NCBI GenBank assembly: GCA_040881665.1
Contig: JBBECT010000005.1
Location: forward strand, 650,138-714,137
DNA: 64,000 nt
Reading direction: 5' to 3'
Origin: Actinomycetota bacterium
Lineage (GTDB): Bacteria > Actinomycetota > UBA4738 > HRBIN12
The position numbers and the translations under genes were made by a program. This document shows positions 16,378 to 24,484 of this stretch, piece after piece. Within the stretch, counting starts at the first letter, position 1. Every line of letters starts with the position of its first letter. The notes beneath the pieces were generated by a model that saw only the letters and a program-made list of their open reading frames with translations, searched no databases and had not been told where the DNA came from.

Positions 16378-16821
16378 GTGCTCCCCCGAGTCCACCGACA
16401 TCGGCGCCTCGCGTGCGTGCTGGCCGTCCTCGCTCTGGTCGCAGCCGGCTGCAACGGCGACGCGGAGCCGGAACCGACGACACCCCCGAGCCAGACGATC
16501 GGACCGGTCTCCCAGGCCGAGGCCGACGCAACGGTTGAGGGTCTGTGCGAGATGATCGGGCTCGGTCGCGGTGAGCGCGACGCGGTCAACGCGATCTTCT
16601 ACGACGAGAGCCATGCCGGGATCCACCGGATCGCCGCGGATGTCGAAACCGACGACCGGGCCGCCGCAGCGCTGCTCCTCGAACGCAAGCTGCTCGTGGA
16701 GCAGGGTCTGCTCGCCGAGCCGATCTCCGAGAGCTTCCGCAGCGACGTGCACGACCTCGTGGATGCGATCTCGGCGGCCGTGAAGGTCCTCGGCTTCCGA
16801 GCACCGGACTGCTCCGGGTGA
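16378..16821 (+). CDS. Small lipoprotein, unknown function
   Basis: The 147-residue protein has a basic N-terminus, a hydrophobic stretch and a lipobox LVAAGC (Cys25), so it should be anchored outside the membrane. A Pro/Thr-rich linker precedes a mostly helical domain of about 100 residues with two cysteines (CEMIGLG and the C-terminal PDCSG) that may pair. No family was recognised. The GTG start is fixed by the leaderless -10 overlapping the ogt stop. Confidence 0.7.
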   Translation: MLPRVHRHRRLACVLAVLALVAAGCNGDAEPEPTTPPSQTIGPVSQAEADATVEGLCEMIGLGRGERDAVNAIFYDESHAGIHRIAADVETDDRAAAALLLERKLLVEQGLLAEPISESFRSDVHDLVDAISAAVKVLGFRAPDCSG

Positions 16822-16890
16822 GCGCTGACCCCACGACGCGGATCCGATCCAGCGCGCGACGGAACCCCCCTCGCCTGGGAACATGGGCAC

Positions 16891-17907
16891 ATGCATCTCC
16901 TGACGCGCCACCACCTGCCGCGGTTTCGCCTGGGCCGGGTGATCGCCTTCGTGCTCGCGATCGCCCTGGTCGCCGGCTGCACCGGGGACGACGCGTCACC
17001 CGAAGCCGACCCGTCCTCGGGTGACGCGGTCGAGCTCTACGCCGAGGTCGCGAGCGCGGACGTGGTCGCCGGCGATCAGGAGCGGCTGCTGGTCGGACTC
17101 CTGCAGCAGCCGGAGAACCTATTCCTGGCGTTCGGTGAGGTCGAGATGACGCTGTCCTACCTCGGGACCGAGGAGGAGCCGACCGAGCCCGAGCCACTCG
17201 GCGAGACGACGGGACGGTTCATCCCGACTCCCGGCGGCCCCGACGACCCGTCCCGCGGCGCGGCTCTGGTTCCCCCCTCCGAAGGACGCGGCGTCTACCA
17301 AGCCGAGGCGGTGTTCGCCGATCCCGGCTTCTGGCAGGTGGACGTGACCGCCCGGCTCGACGACGGTCGCGCGGCGACCGGTTCCGCCGCCTTCCCGGTG
17401 ATCCCGAAGGCCCAGTTGCCGGCCGTCGGCGACGACGCCCTGCGGACCGAGAACCACGTCCTCGGAGAGAAGGGGTTCCCGCTCGGGGGCCTCGACTCGC
17501 GTGCCGACGCGCTCGGGGAGGTACCCGACCGTGCCCTCCACGAGTGGACGATCGCCGGCGCGGTCGACGACGGGGTCCCGGCACTCGTGAGCTTCGCGAC
17601 CCCGGCCTATTGCCAGAGCCAGTTCTGCGGACCGGTCATCGACGAGATCGAGGACCTCCAGCGGCGGTTCGGCGACCGGGCAGCGTTCATCCACGTCGAG
17701 ATCTGGCGCGACTTCGAGAAGCAGGTGCTGAACCAGGCCGCCGCCGACTGGCTCTACCGCAACGACACCCTGACCGAGCCCTGGCTGTTCCTGATCGACG
17801 CGAAGGGCGCGATCGTCGATCGCTGGGGAGCCCTGTTCGACCCGGCAGAGGTCGAGGCTGCGCTCGAGCGGCTCCCGAAGCTCCCGGCGGGCACCCGGCC
17901 CGCGTAG
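16891..17907 (+). CDS. Thioredoxin-fold lipoprotein
   Basis: The 338-residue protein has a signal peptide ending in lipobox LVAGC (Cys30). The middle (50-175) is a beta-rich, carbohydrate-binding-like domain. The C-terminal part (about 210-330) looks like a thioredoxin fold: VPALVSFATPAYCQSQFCGPVIDEI at the active-site position, then WLFLIDAKGAIVDRWGALFD. The cysteine pair is spaced C-x4-C rather than C-x2-C, so classic disulfide exchange is not certain. It may be an extracytoplasmic redox or metallochaperone protein. No Shine-Dalgarno or clean leaderless -10 is evident before 16891. Confidence 0.7.
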   Translation: MHLLTRHHLPRFRLGRVIAFVLAIALVAGCTGDDASPEADPSSGDAVELYAEVASADVVAGDQERLLVGLLQQPENLFLAFGEVEMTLSYLGTEEEPTEPEPLGETTGRFIPTPGGPDDPSRGAALVPPSEGRGVYQAEAVFADPGFWQVDVTARLDDGRAATGSAAFPVIPKAQLPAVGDDALRTENHVLGEKGFPLGGLDSRADALGEVPDRALHEWTIAGAVDDGVPALVSFATPAYCQSQFCGPVIDEIEDLQRRFGDRAAFIHVEIWRDFEKQVLNQAAADWLYRNDTLTEPWLFLIDAKGAIVDRWGALFDPAEVEAALERLPKLPAGTRPA

Positions 17908-17938
17908 GCGCGGCCACCGCGAACCGCGTCGCGGCCCG

Positions 17939-17944
17939 TACGAT
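17939..17944 (+). promoter_or_regulatory. -10 element of rhomboid gene, leaderless
   Basis: TACGAT is followed by 7 nt and the ATG at 17952. It favours that start over the ATG at 17943, which lies inside the hexamer. Confidence 0.45.
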
Positions 17945-17951
17945 GGACGCC

Positions 17952-18869
17952 ATGGAGCCCACCCCGCCGATCCCTCCTGCCCCGCCGGGCCTCGAACCCT
18001 GCTACCGCCACCCCGACGAGCGGACCGGCGTGCGCTGCACGCGGTGCGACCGGCCGATCTGCCCGCAGTGCATGATCCCCGCCCCCGTCGGATTCCACTG
18101 TCCGGAGTGCGTCGAGGACGCTCGCAAGGAGTTCCGTCAGGGCGCCGGCCAGGCGATCCGGGACACCGCGACCTGGTCGCTGTCGGTGACGAAGGTGCTG
18201 CTCGCGATCCTGATCGGCGTGTTCGTCCTCGAGCTCGTCTCCGCCGGCGCAGGCGCGCTGGCGACCGGGCCCGACCCCCAGCAGCTCGCGAACATCGGCG
18301 GCCTGTTCCCCCCGGCGGTCGCGGCCGGCGAGTACTGGCGGTTGGTGACACCGATGTTCCTGCACGCGGGGTTGTTCCACATCGCGTTCAACGCGTGGGT
18401 GCTGTGGGTCTTCGGCTCGCAGGTCGAGCGCGCGTTCGGCAGCGCCCGCATGCTCGCGATGTTCCTCGTCACCGGCTTCCTCGCGAGCGTGGCGTCATAC
18501 GTCCTCGGGCCCGTGGTGGTCGTCGGCGTCGGCGCATCCGGAGCCATCTTCGGCCTCGCGGGTGCCTTCATCGCCTATGCCTACCGGCGACGCGGACAGA
18601 TGATGGCGAACGCACAACTGCAGCAGGCGCTGTTCTTCGTCGTGCTCAATGTGGTGCTGGGCTTCGTGATCGAGGGCATCGATTGGCGAGCCCACCTCGG
18701 AGGACTCGTCGCCGGTCTCGCTGCGGGGTGGGTCACCGACCCGAGCCGCCCGCGGCAGACCCGGACGATCGTGACGGTCGCGGGACTCGCCGGACTGCTC
18801 GCCGTCGGTGTCGTCGCTGCGATGGTTCGAACCGCTCAGCTGCGGGATCAGTTCCCCGGCGTCCTCTGA
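17952..18869 (+). CDS. Rhomboid intramembrane serine protease with N-terminal zinc ribbon
   Basis: The 305-residue protein starts with a cysteine-rich segment (Cys17, 29, 32, 37, 40, 50, 53) that resembles a B-box zinc finger. The rhomboid core has about seven helices. The oxyanion HxxxN is His143-Asn147, the catalytic Ser is Ser196 in GVGASGAIFG and the catalytic His is His248 in WRAHLGG. It should cleave membrane proteins within the bilayer. Zinc-ribbon rhomboids are common in actinobacteria. Substrates are unknown. Confidence 0.92.
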   Translation: MEPTPPIPPAPPGLEPCYRHPDERTGVRCTRCDRPICPQCMIPAPVGFHCPECVEDARKEFRQGAGQAIRDTATWSLSVTKVLLAILIGVFVLELVSAGAGALATGPDPQQLANIGGLFPPAVAAGEYWRLVTPMFLHAGLFHIAFNAWVLWVFGSQVERAFGSARMLAMFLVTGFLASVASYVLGPVVVVGVGASGAIFGLAGAFIAYAYRRRGQMMANAQLQQALFFVVLNVVLGFVIEGIDWRAHLGGLVAGLAAGWVTDPSRPRQTRTIVTVAGLAGLLAVGVVAAMVRTAQLRDQFPGVL

Positions 18870-18890
18870 CGATCTCTTCCTCGGGCTGGC

Positions 18891-20489
18891 TCAGCCGCGC
18901 TTGTCGCCGATGCCGTAGATGCCGCCGGCGCGGGTCCCGACGTAGATCTTGCCGTCCCACACCGCCGGGGTGGCCTCGATGCACCCCCCGAGTCGGACGT
19001 CCCAGAGCTCCTTCGGCTGCTTCCGCGGGTTCTTCGAGATGTCGTAGGCGTGCAGGACGCCCTCGCAATCGCCCTGCAGCAACACGCCGTCGATCGGCAC
19101 CGGCGAGGACCAGGTGGGGCCGGGAAGCTTGATCCGCCAGCGCACCTTCCCGCTGGCCTGGTCGACCCCGAGCAGCTCGCCGTAGTTCGTGCTCACGTAG
19201 ACCATGCCGTCGTAGATCGCCGGGGTGGCCCAGATACCACCGAGCCCGTCGCCGCCCTGCTCGGTGACGGGGACGCTCCACACGAGGGGGGTCCGCTTGT
19301 TCGGGTCCAGCTTCATCAGCTGGCCGTTCCGTGCGGCCGTGGCGTTGAACCGTTGCAGCTCGCTCGCGACGTAGAGCATCCCCTCCTCGTCGATCGCGAT
19401 CGAGGCATCCGTGTCGTCGCCGGTCCAGAAGCGGAACACGCGCCGCGCGTCGTCGCTGCGGCCGGCGAGGATCTTGGAGATGTCCCATCCCTGCACGAGC
19501 CCACCGGAGTTCGAGAAGTAGACCACTCCGTCGTGGAACGAGGGCGAGGTTTCGATCGAGACGTCATCGTCCCCAAGCTGGGCCAGCAGCTCATCGTCGT
19601 AGCCGGGGAACGTCGTCACGATGCGGGGATCGACAGTGACCTTGCCGTCGCTGTCGTAGTCCCGGTTGAGCTTCACGACGTAGAACCAGGAGTTCTCGCT
19701 TCCCGCGAGCAGGTAGTCGTCGATGACGAGCGCCGCCCCGTCCCAGTCGTCGTTCCAGAGACCGCCGCTGGGCACGCTCGTGTCGGCGTTGACCGACCAC
19801 AGTTCGGTCGCCTTGCCGCCCTGGGTCGAGATCACCCGGAAGTTGTTGTCGCGCGAGCCCGCGTAGTACAGCGGGAACCCGTCCGGATCCGAGGTCGCCG
19901 ATCCCTTCGCAAGGTCACCGGTGCGGAACGGCTGCTTCAACGCCTTGCCGTTCTTCCCGTCGATGAAGTGGTAGTTCCCGTCGTAGGCGCCGATCCGGAC
20001 CTCGACGTTCCCCTTGCGGTCGACGAGCACGTTCGGCTGGCCGGTCCATCCGGTGCCGCACCACGTCGTCGTCTCACCCAGGTTCGACGATTGCGAGCAC
20101 AGTCCGCCCGCCGTCGGGTAGCGCCACAGGACCCTCGGCCGCGTCGGGAGGGGACCCTCGCCGTAGTAGGTGCGGCTCGCGTTGCCCCGGAACGTCGTGA
20201 TCCCCTCGACCTCGGTGTTGATCGGTCCGGGGGTCCGCACGCCGGCGGCATCGACGTTCGGGTCGGGCTCGGACCGAGGCGTCTGTTCATCGGAGGGCGG
20301 GGTCGTCGCCGATGCCGAAGGATCGGCCAACGCCTCGGCGAGCTGGGGTCCGTCCCCCGGGTCGTCGCCACCGAGCACGGCCCGGACGCCGATCACGAGG
20401 AGCGCGATCACGGCCAGAACCACGACGACCGTTCCGAACGGAGGCGGCCGCCGCGTCCGCTTCCGCACCTGCGTGGGGGGCTGCTGCAT
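18891..20489 (-). CDS. Membrane-anchored PQQ-type beta-propeller protein
   Basis: The 532-residue protein has a short basic N-terminus and one membrane helix (about 18-39), then an acidic/Pro/Thr linker (40-80). The rest is a run of beta-propeller blades in the pattern 'VYVSTNYGELLGVDQASGK' and 'IYVGTRAGGIYGIGDKRG'. No PQQ-dependent dehydrogenase active-site motif was seen, so an enzyme activity is not supported. It may be a scaffold or binding protein on the outer face. The ATG at 20489 has TACCAT 7 nt upstream. It lies 72 bp from pheA on the same strand. Confidence 0.8.
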   Translation of the reverse strand: MQQPPTQVRKRTRRPPPFGTVVVVLAVIALLVIGVRAVLGGDDPGDGPQLAEALADPSASATTPPSDEQTPRSEPDPNVDAAGVRTPGPINTEVEGITTFRGNASRTYYGEGPLPTRPRVLWRYPTAGGLCSQSSNLGETTTWCGTGWTGQPNVLVDRKGNVEVRIGAYDGNYHFIDGKNGKALKQPFRTGDLAKGSATSDPDGFPLYYAGSRDNNFRVISTQGGKATELWSVNADTSVPSGGLWNDDWDGAALVIDDYLLAGSENSWFYVVKLNRDYDSDGKVTVDPRIVTTFPGYDDELLAQLGDDDVSIETSPSFHDGVVYFSNSGGLVQGWDISKILAGRSDDARRVFRFWTGDDTDASIAIDEEGMLYVASELQRFNATAARNGQLMKLDPNKRTPLVWSVPVTEQGGDGLGGIWATPAIYDGMVYVSTNYGELLGVDQASGKVRWRIKLPGPTWSSPVPIDGVLLQGDCEGVLHAYDISKNPRKQPKELWDVRLGGCIEATPAVWDGKIYVGTRAGGIYGIGDKRG

Positions 20490-20496
20490 CCCGCAG

Positions 20497-20502
20497 ATGG
20501 TA
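20497..20502 (-). promoter_or_regulatory. -10 element of propeller gene, leaderless
   Basis: TACCAT on the minus strand lies 7 nt before the ATG at 20489. Confidence 0.4.
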
Positions 20503-20561
20503 GCGGGGGCGTCGCGTTCGGAGCTGGGCGGATGCCCCCGCACGCAACGCGATCCGCGCCG

Positions 20562-21386
20562 CTAGACGGGCGTCGGGCGGGCGGGGTAGGTCCCCAGCAC
20601 CTTCAGCAGCGAGGTGTGCTTGCCGGCCTCCTCGAGCGCAGCTCGGACGTCCGCGTCCGCGGCGGAGCGACCCAAGTCGACGTAGAAAACGTACTCGAAC
20701 GGCGCCCCGGGCCTCGGCCGCGATTCGAGCTTGGTGAGGTTCACGTCGTGCGCGGCGAACGGCGCGAGCGAGGCGAGCAACGACCCCGGACGATCGTGCA
20801 CTGCCATCACGAGCGAGGTCTTGTCCGGCACGCCGAGGTCGACGCCGTCGCCGTTCGCGATCACGACGAATTTCGTGAAGTTCTCCGGATGGGTCTGGAT
20901 GTGCTCGGCGAGCACCGCGAGACCGAACCGCTCCCCCGCTTCGACGCTGGCGACCGCCGCCTCGGTGCGATCGCCGTGCTCGGAGACCAGCCGCGCCGCC
21001 CCGGCGGTGTCGTGCACCGACACCATGTCCGCCCCGAGGGAGTTGAGGAACTCCTCGCACTGTGCGAGCGCCTGCCAGTGCGACAGCACCCGCTTCACGT
21101 CCTCGAGGCGGGCCCCGGGCGGAGCCAGCAGCGCATGGTCGATGCGTACGACCACCTCGCCGCTGATCCGTAGCATCGAGGTGCGCAGGAGCAGGTCGTA
21201 GGTCTCGTTGACCGAGCCCGCCTGGGAGTTCTCGACCGGCACGACCCCCACGTCGGCCTCCCCGGAGGTCACCCGCGAGAAGACGAGCCGCACCGTCTCG
21301 CACGGCAACGGATCGGCCTCGGGGAACAGCGCGAGCACCGCTCGCTCGCTGTAGGCACCGGGTTCCCCTTGATAGGCCACCTTCAT
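20562..21386 (-). CDS. pheA: Prephenate dehydratase
   Basis: The 274-residue enzyme converts prephenate to phenylpyruvate in phenylalanine synthesis. The catalytic domain (1-180) starts AYQGEPGAYSE and contains VPVENSQAGSVNETYDLL; ENFTKFVVI is the TRF-like active-site motif, with Lys in place of Arg. The ACT domain (about 190-270) has RPGSLLASL and the phenylalanine-binding LTKLESRP, so feedback control is likely. It is monofunctional: there is no chorismate mutase domain. TAGGCT lies 9 nt upstream of the ATG, giving almost no leader. Confidence 0.95.
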   Translation of the reverse strand: MKVAYQGEPGAYSERAVLALFPEADPLPCETVRLVFSRVTSGEADVGVVPVENSQAGSVNETYDLLLRTSMLRISGEVVVRIDHALLAPPGARLEDVKRVLSHWQALAQCEEFLNSLGADMVSVHDTAGAARLVSEHGDRTEAAVASVEAGERFGLAVLAEHIQTHPENFTKFVVIANGDGVDLGVPDKTSLVMAVHDRPGSLLASLAPFAAHDVNLTKLESRPRPGAPFEYVFYVDLGRSAADADVRAALEEAGKHTSLLKVLGTYPARPTPV

Positions 21387-21395
21387 GGGAGCGCA

Positions 21396-21401
21396 AGCCT
21401 A
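21396..21401 (-). promoter_or_regulatory. -10 element of pheA
   Basis: TAGGCT on the minus strand is separated from the ATG at 21386 by 9 nt, implying a leader of only 2-3 nt. Confidence 0.35.
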
Positions 21402-21488
21402 CCAACGGGGCTGCTACGCTCAGTCGCCGGGCTTTGCCCTCCCACCTGCGCCGGAGGAGGAACGCCGACTCCCGGCGAGGCGACACGG

Positions 21489-23447
21489 ATGACCGAGCAC
21501 CCGACCGCGACGACGAACGGGCACGCACGTCGGGACCCCCCCGGCGAGCGTCGCGACCCCGCCGCCCGCGCCGCCCGCCGCCGCCGGATCCGCCGCATCG
21601 TGTTGTGGGTGCTCGGCGTGCTCGTGGTCCTCCTCGGGCTCGCTACCGTGTTCGCCGCGATCCAGACGATCGGGATCCGCGAACGCCTGACCGAAGGACG
21701 CGACGCCCTCGACCGGGCGCAGGACGCCGTCACGGACGGTGATCTCGGCGTCGCCGGGCGTTCGTTCGCCGAGGCGCAGAACGCGTTCGCCGACGCGAAG
21801 CGTGCGGCGTCCGGTCCCGCCTACACGATCGTCGGAGCCGTTCCGCTGATCGGACGCACCCCGCGGGCGGTCGAGGGCATCACGACCGCCGGCGAGGAGC
21901 TCGCGGCGGCGGGAACGGTCCTGACCGACGGGATCGCCTCGCTCCCGGACGGGCTCGGGTCACTATCGCCGGAGAACGGGCGCGTGCCCCTGGCACCGAT
22001 CGCGACGCTCTCGGCGGCAGCCGAGCAGGCGGAGGTCCACACGAACGCCGCGGTGGAGGCGATCGAGGGTGCTCCATCCACCCTGCTCGTCGGGCCGCTG
22101 GGCGAGGCGCGACGCGACGCGGCCGAGGGGGTCGACCGCGCCGACGACGCGGTCCACGCCGGCCGCCTGCTGCTCGAGGGACTGCCGACGTTCCTCGGAG
22201 GCGACGGAACGGCTCGCTACTTCGTCGCCGCCGAGAGTCCCGCGGAGCTGCGTGGCACCGGCGGCATCCTGGGCGCGTACTCGATCATGACGGTCGCCGA
22301 CGGGCGGTTCCGGTTCGGGGAGTTCCTCCCCGTCCAGACCTTGTCCGACCCGGCCGCATGGCAGAACGTGAACCTGTCCCCCGATTTCGCCGGCGACGTG
22401 GGCCCGCGGATCGTCGAGCAGTACGAAGCGGAGACCGGGCAGCGGCTGGACGGAGCGATCGAGGTCGATCCGTTCGCGCTCGCGAAGCTCCTCGAGGTCA
22501 CCGGACCGGTCGAGCTGCGCGATCTCGGGGTAGAGCTCACAGCCGAGGACGTCGTCGCGTTCACCGCGAACGAGGCGTACAGCGAGTACCCGGACCCGGC
22601 GACGCGCAAGGCGGTCCTCGGCGAGGCAGCCCAGGAGGTGTTCCTCCGGTTCCTCGCGGGTGGCGAGGGGATCGACGGCATCCGCGCGCTCGGCGAGGCC
22701 GCGGCGGGTGGTCACCTGACCGTCTACAGCACCGACCCCACGATGCAGGAGGGTCTGCAGGCGGTCGGGGCGGCCGGCGACCTCCGCGTCACCGAGGGCG
22801 AGGACTTCTTGGCGGTCGTGATGAACAACGGCGCCGGGAACAAGGTCGACTACTACCAGTCGCGAACCGTGAACTACACGGTGGACCTGCTCTCGGACGG
22901 CACCGGGCGGGGCAGCACCGAGATCACGATCGCGAACGGCGCGCCGGCGTCCGGACTCCCCAAGTACGTGATCGGACCGTTCGACGGGCGCTTCGAAGCC
23001 GGAGAGACGTTCGCACTGGTCGACGTGCTCTGTGCGCCGGGCTGTGCGCTCGACCGGCTGCAGCGCGGCGGCGCCGACGTCGAGCCGGCCGCGACCGGAG
23101 ACTTCGGCGGCATCCCGTACGTGCGGGACGTGTTCTCGATCCCCGCCGGCGAGCAACAGACGCTCGGGGTCGACACCCGGCTAGCCTCCGCGTGGACCGG
23201 GAATTCGTCGGGCGGGACCTACCGGCTCGTCTTCGCGAACCAGACGACGGTGGAGCCCACGCGTCTGCGTGTCGAGATCCGTCCGCCGGACGGGATGGCG
23301 TTCACGCACGCAGGTGACGGGGTCGAACTCGGAGACGGGATCGCCGTGTGGGAGGGCGAGCCGGGAGCGCGGGTCGAGGTCGACGTTGACTTCTCGGCAC
23401 CGGTTCCGGGTCGTTGGTGGCGCAACCTCACCCGCTGGGTTTCATAA
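21489..23447 (+). CDS. DUF4012 membrane-anchored extracellular protein
   Basis: The 652-residue protein has a hydrophilic, Arg-rich cytoplasmic N-terminus (1-38), one membrane helix (about 39-61), a helical stretch (65-220) and the DUF4012 domain. Typical motifs are SPAELRGTGGILGAYSIM and FLAVVMNNGAGNKVDYY. DUF4012 proteins occur in actinobacteria near polysaccharide and cell-envelope genes, as here, but their role is not defined. The ATG at 21489 gives a natural N-terminus. The gene ends before a strong bidirectional hairpin. Confidence 0.82.
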   Translation: MTEHPTATTNGHARRDPPGERRDPAARAARRRRIRRIVLWVLGVLVVLLGLATVFAAIQTIGIRERLTEGRDALDRAQDAVTDGDLGVAGRSFAEAQNAFADAKRAASGPAYTIVGAVPLIGRTPRAVEGITTAGEELAAAGTVLTDGIASLPDGLGSLSPENGRVPLAPIATLSAAAEQAEVHTNAAVEAIEGAPSTLLVGPLGEARRDAAEGVDRADDAVHAGRLLLEGLPTFLGGDGTARYFVAAESPAELRGTGGILGAYSIMTVADGRFRFGEFLPVQTLSDPAAWQNVNLSPDFAGDVGPRIVEQYEAETGQRLDGAIEVDPFALAKLLEVTGPVELRDLGVELTAEDVVAFTANEAYSEYPDPATRKAVLGEAAQEVFLRFLAGGEGIDGIRALGEAAAGGHLTVYSTDPTMQEGLQAVGAAGDLRVTEGEDFLAVVMNNGAGNKVDYYQSRTVNYTVDLLSDGTGRGSTEITIANGAPASGLPKYVIGPFDGRFEAGETFALVDVLCAPGCALDRLQRGGADVEPAATGDFGGIPYVRDVFSIPAGEQQTLGVDTRLASAWTGNSSGGTYRLVFANQTTVEPTRLRVEIRPPDGMAFTHAGDGVELGDGIAVWEGEPGARVEVDVDFSAPVPGRWWRNLTRWVS

Positions 23448-23512
23448 ACCCACGGTCTGAACCTTCCGCGCGACCCATCCACATCGGACCCGGCCGACGT
23501 CTCCGGACGCGC

Positions 23513-23542
23513 GGAAAGCCGGGTCGCGAAGACCCGGCTTCC
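23513..23542. terminator. Bidirectional hairpin between convergent genes
   Basis: AAGCCGGGTC and GACCCGGCTT pair perfectly around a GCGAA loop (23516-23540), extended by GG/CC with one bulge. It lies 66 bp after the DUF4012 stop and 25 bp after the stop of the convergent small gene, so it can serve both. There is no T-tract beyond TT. Confidence 0.6.
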
Positions 23543-23566
23543 GAACGATCGATGGGTGCGGGCGGC

Positions 23567-23869
23567 CTACTCGCTGTGCGTCGCGGCCGAACGCCGGCGC
23601 GCGATCATCAGCGTTGCCACACCTGCAACGATCAACACCCCGAGAAGGACCATCCACATCGAGACATCGCCGCCGGTGAAGGCGGTGTCTCCCGCGGACT
23701 TGACGACGTTGTTCGCGTTGTTCGCGTTGTTCGAGTCGCCAGCCGCTTCAACGCAGTTGGGCTTCGGGGGGTAATCGTTGCAGGCGGCCGTCGCGGTTCC
23801 CGCCGTCACCATCAAGAACATGGTCGCCGAAACGACCATCGCACCGATGACTGCTGTTGCCCGCTTCAT
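23567..23869 (-). CDS. Small secreted protein with sortase-like C-terminus
   Basis: The 100-residue protein has a signal peptide (1-29, ending TATAA), a very short mature part with two cysteines (CNDYPPKPNC) and an Asn-rich run NNANNANN. It then has TAFTGG (62-67), a hydrophobic helix (about 70-90) and a basic tail ARRR. This order matches cell-wall sorting signals; the pentapeptide resembles the LAxTG motif of class E sortases with Thr in place of Leu. No sortase gene is in the window. The ATG at 23869 has AGAAGG upstream. It flanks the polysaccharide locus. Confidence 0.75.
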   Translation of the reverse strand: MKRATAVIGAMVVSATMFLMVTAGTATAACNDYPPKPNCVEAAGDSNNANNANNVVKSAGDTAFTGGDVSMWMVLLGVLIVAGVATLMIARRRSAATHSE

Positions 23870-23936
23870 ATGCCTTCTGCCTTTCTCGCCCGCCCGGAGG
23901 GGCGCCTCCCGGTCGGGCATTTCTCGTAGTCCGAGC

Positions 23937-23966
23937 ATACTAGCTGTTGCACCCAGGTGGGGGCAA
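23937..23966 (-). promoter_or_regulatory. Promoter of the sortase-like small protein
   Basis: On the minus strand TTGCCC (23966-23961) and TAGTAT (23942-23937) are 18 bp apart. The predicted leader is about 60 nt and contains a GGAGG/CCTCC hairpin near 23900. Confidence 0.4.
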
Positions 23967-24070
23967 TAGAACCGACGATGGTCGTCCCCCCTGCCAGCGG
24001 ATATAGGCCGAAAGGCTGAAACGCCGGCATCCGGGTCAATCCCTCCCAGGCACGAGCCGATACCTACCCT

Positions 24071-24265
24071 ATGCGCAGGAACACGAAACTCGACCGTCTC
24101 GCCACGGCCTTCGCCGACTCGGTGGCCGCGGGGCAGCTGGACGAAGCCGAAGGATGGCTGGCGACGGCCTTCCTCGCGGCCGATCGAGCCGACTGCGCGC
24201 ACACCCTCGAGACCGGCGGCCGCGCCTGCGCCGAGTGCCGCGTCCTCGAGCCTGTCGGCCACTGA
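24071..24265 (+). CDS. Small hypothetical protein with a cysteine cluster
   Basis: The 64-residue frame encodes a helical N-terminus (LDRLATAFADSVAAGQLDEAEGWLATAFLAADRA) and then CAHTLETGGRACAEC, whose C-x11-C-x2-C spacing could bind a metal. There is no recognised family. Start evidence is weak: no Shine-Dalgarno, and only poor -10-like strings (TACCTA) directly upstream. Codon use (GC-rich third positions) suggests it is coding. It could also be a chance frame. Confidence 0.4.
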   Translation: MRRNTKLDRLATAFADSVAAGQLDEAEGWLATAFLAADRADCAHTLETGGRACAECRVLEPVGH

Positions 24266-24379
24266 CCGAGCGTCGGTTCGACGGCTTCGGATCCGCCGCA
24301 CCCTTGAGGTCGCTCGCCCGGATGCCGAAGCACCACGGGAAGCACACACGCCGGCGTCGGGCGTCAGGCATGGGGGTGG

Positions 24380-24408
24380 TTGTTCACGTACGGACCCCTC
24401 CGTACACT
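24380..24408 (+). promoter_or_regulatory. Promoter with internal palindrome, before the BY-kinase gene
   Basis: TTGTTC (24380-24385) and TACACT (24403-24408) are separated by 17 bp. The spacer contains a perfect inverted repeat GTACGGA-CCCC-TCCGTAC (24388-24405) that runs into the -10. This is the geometry of a repressor operator. The predicted start is near 24415, giving a leader of about 70 nt with GAGAGGA before the ATG. Confidence 0.6.
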
Positions 24409-24484
24409 GACCAGGTCGAACGCTCCCGTCACCCCCCGGGCGTGGGCCGGCGTAGAGTGACGACCGAGGGACGAGAGGATCCGG

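Noticed and set aside
19050-21173. Open frame of 707 codons on the plus strand
   Set aside because: It spans the propeller gene and pheA antisense, with no domain, and crosses an intergenic region.
23700-23735. Short tandem repeat of a 9-bp unit (TTCGCGTTG-like)
   Set aside because: It is the coding sequence for the Asn-rich NNANNANN run of the small surface protein, not a separate repeat element or CRISPR.
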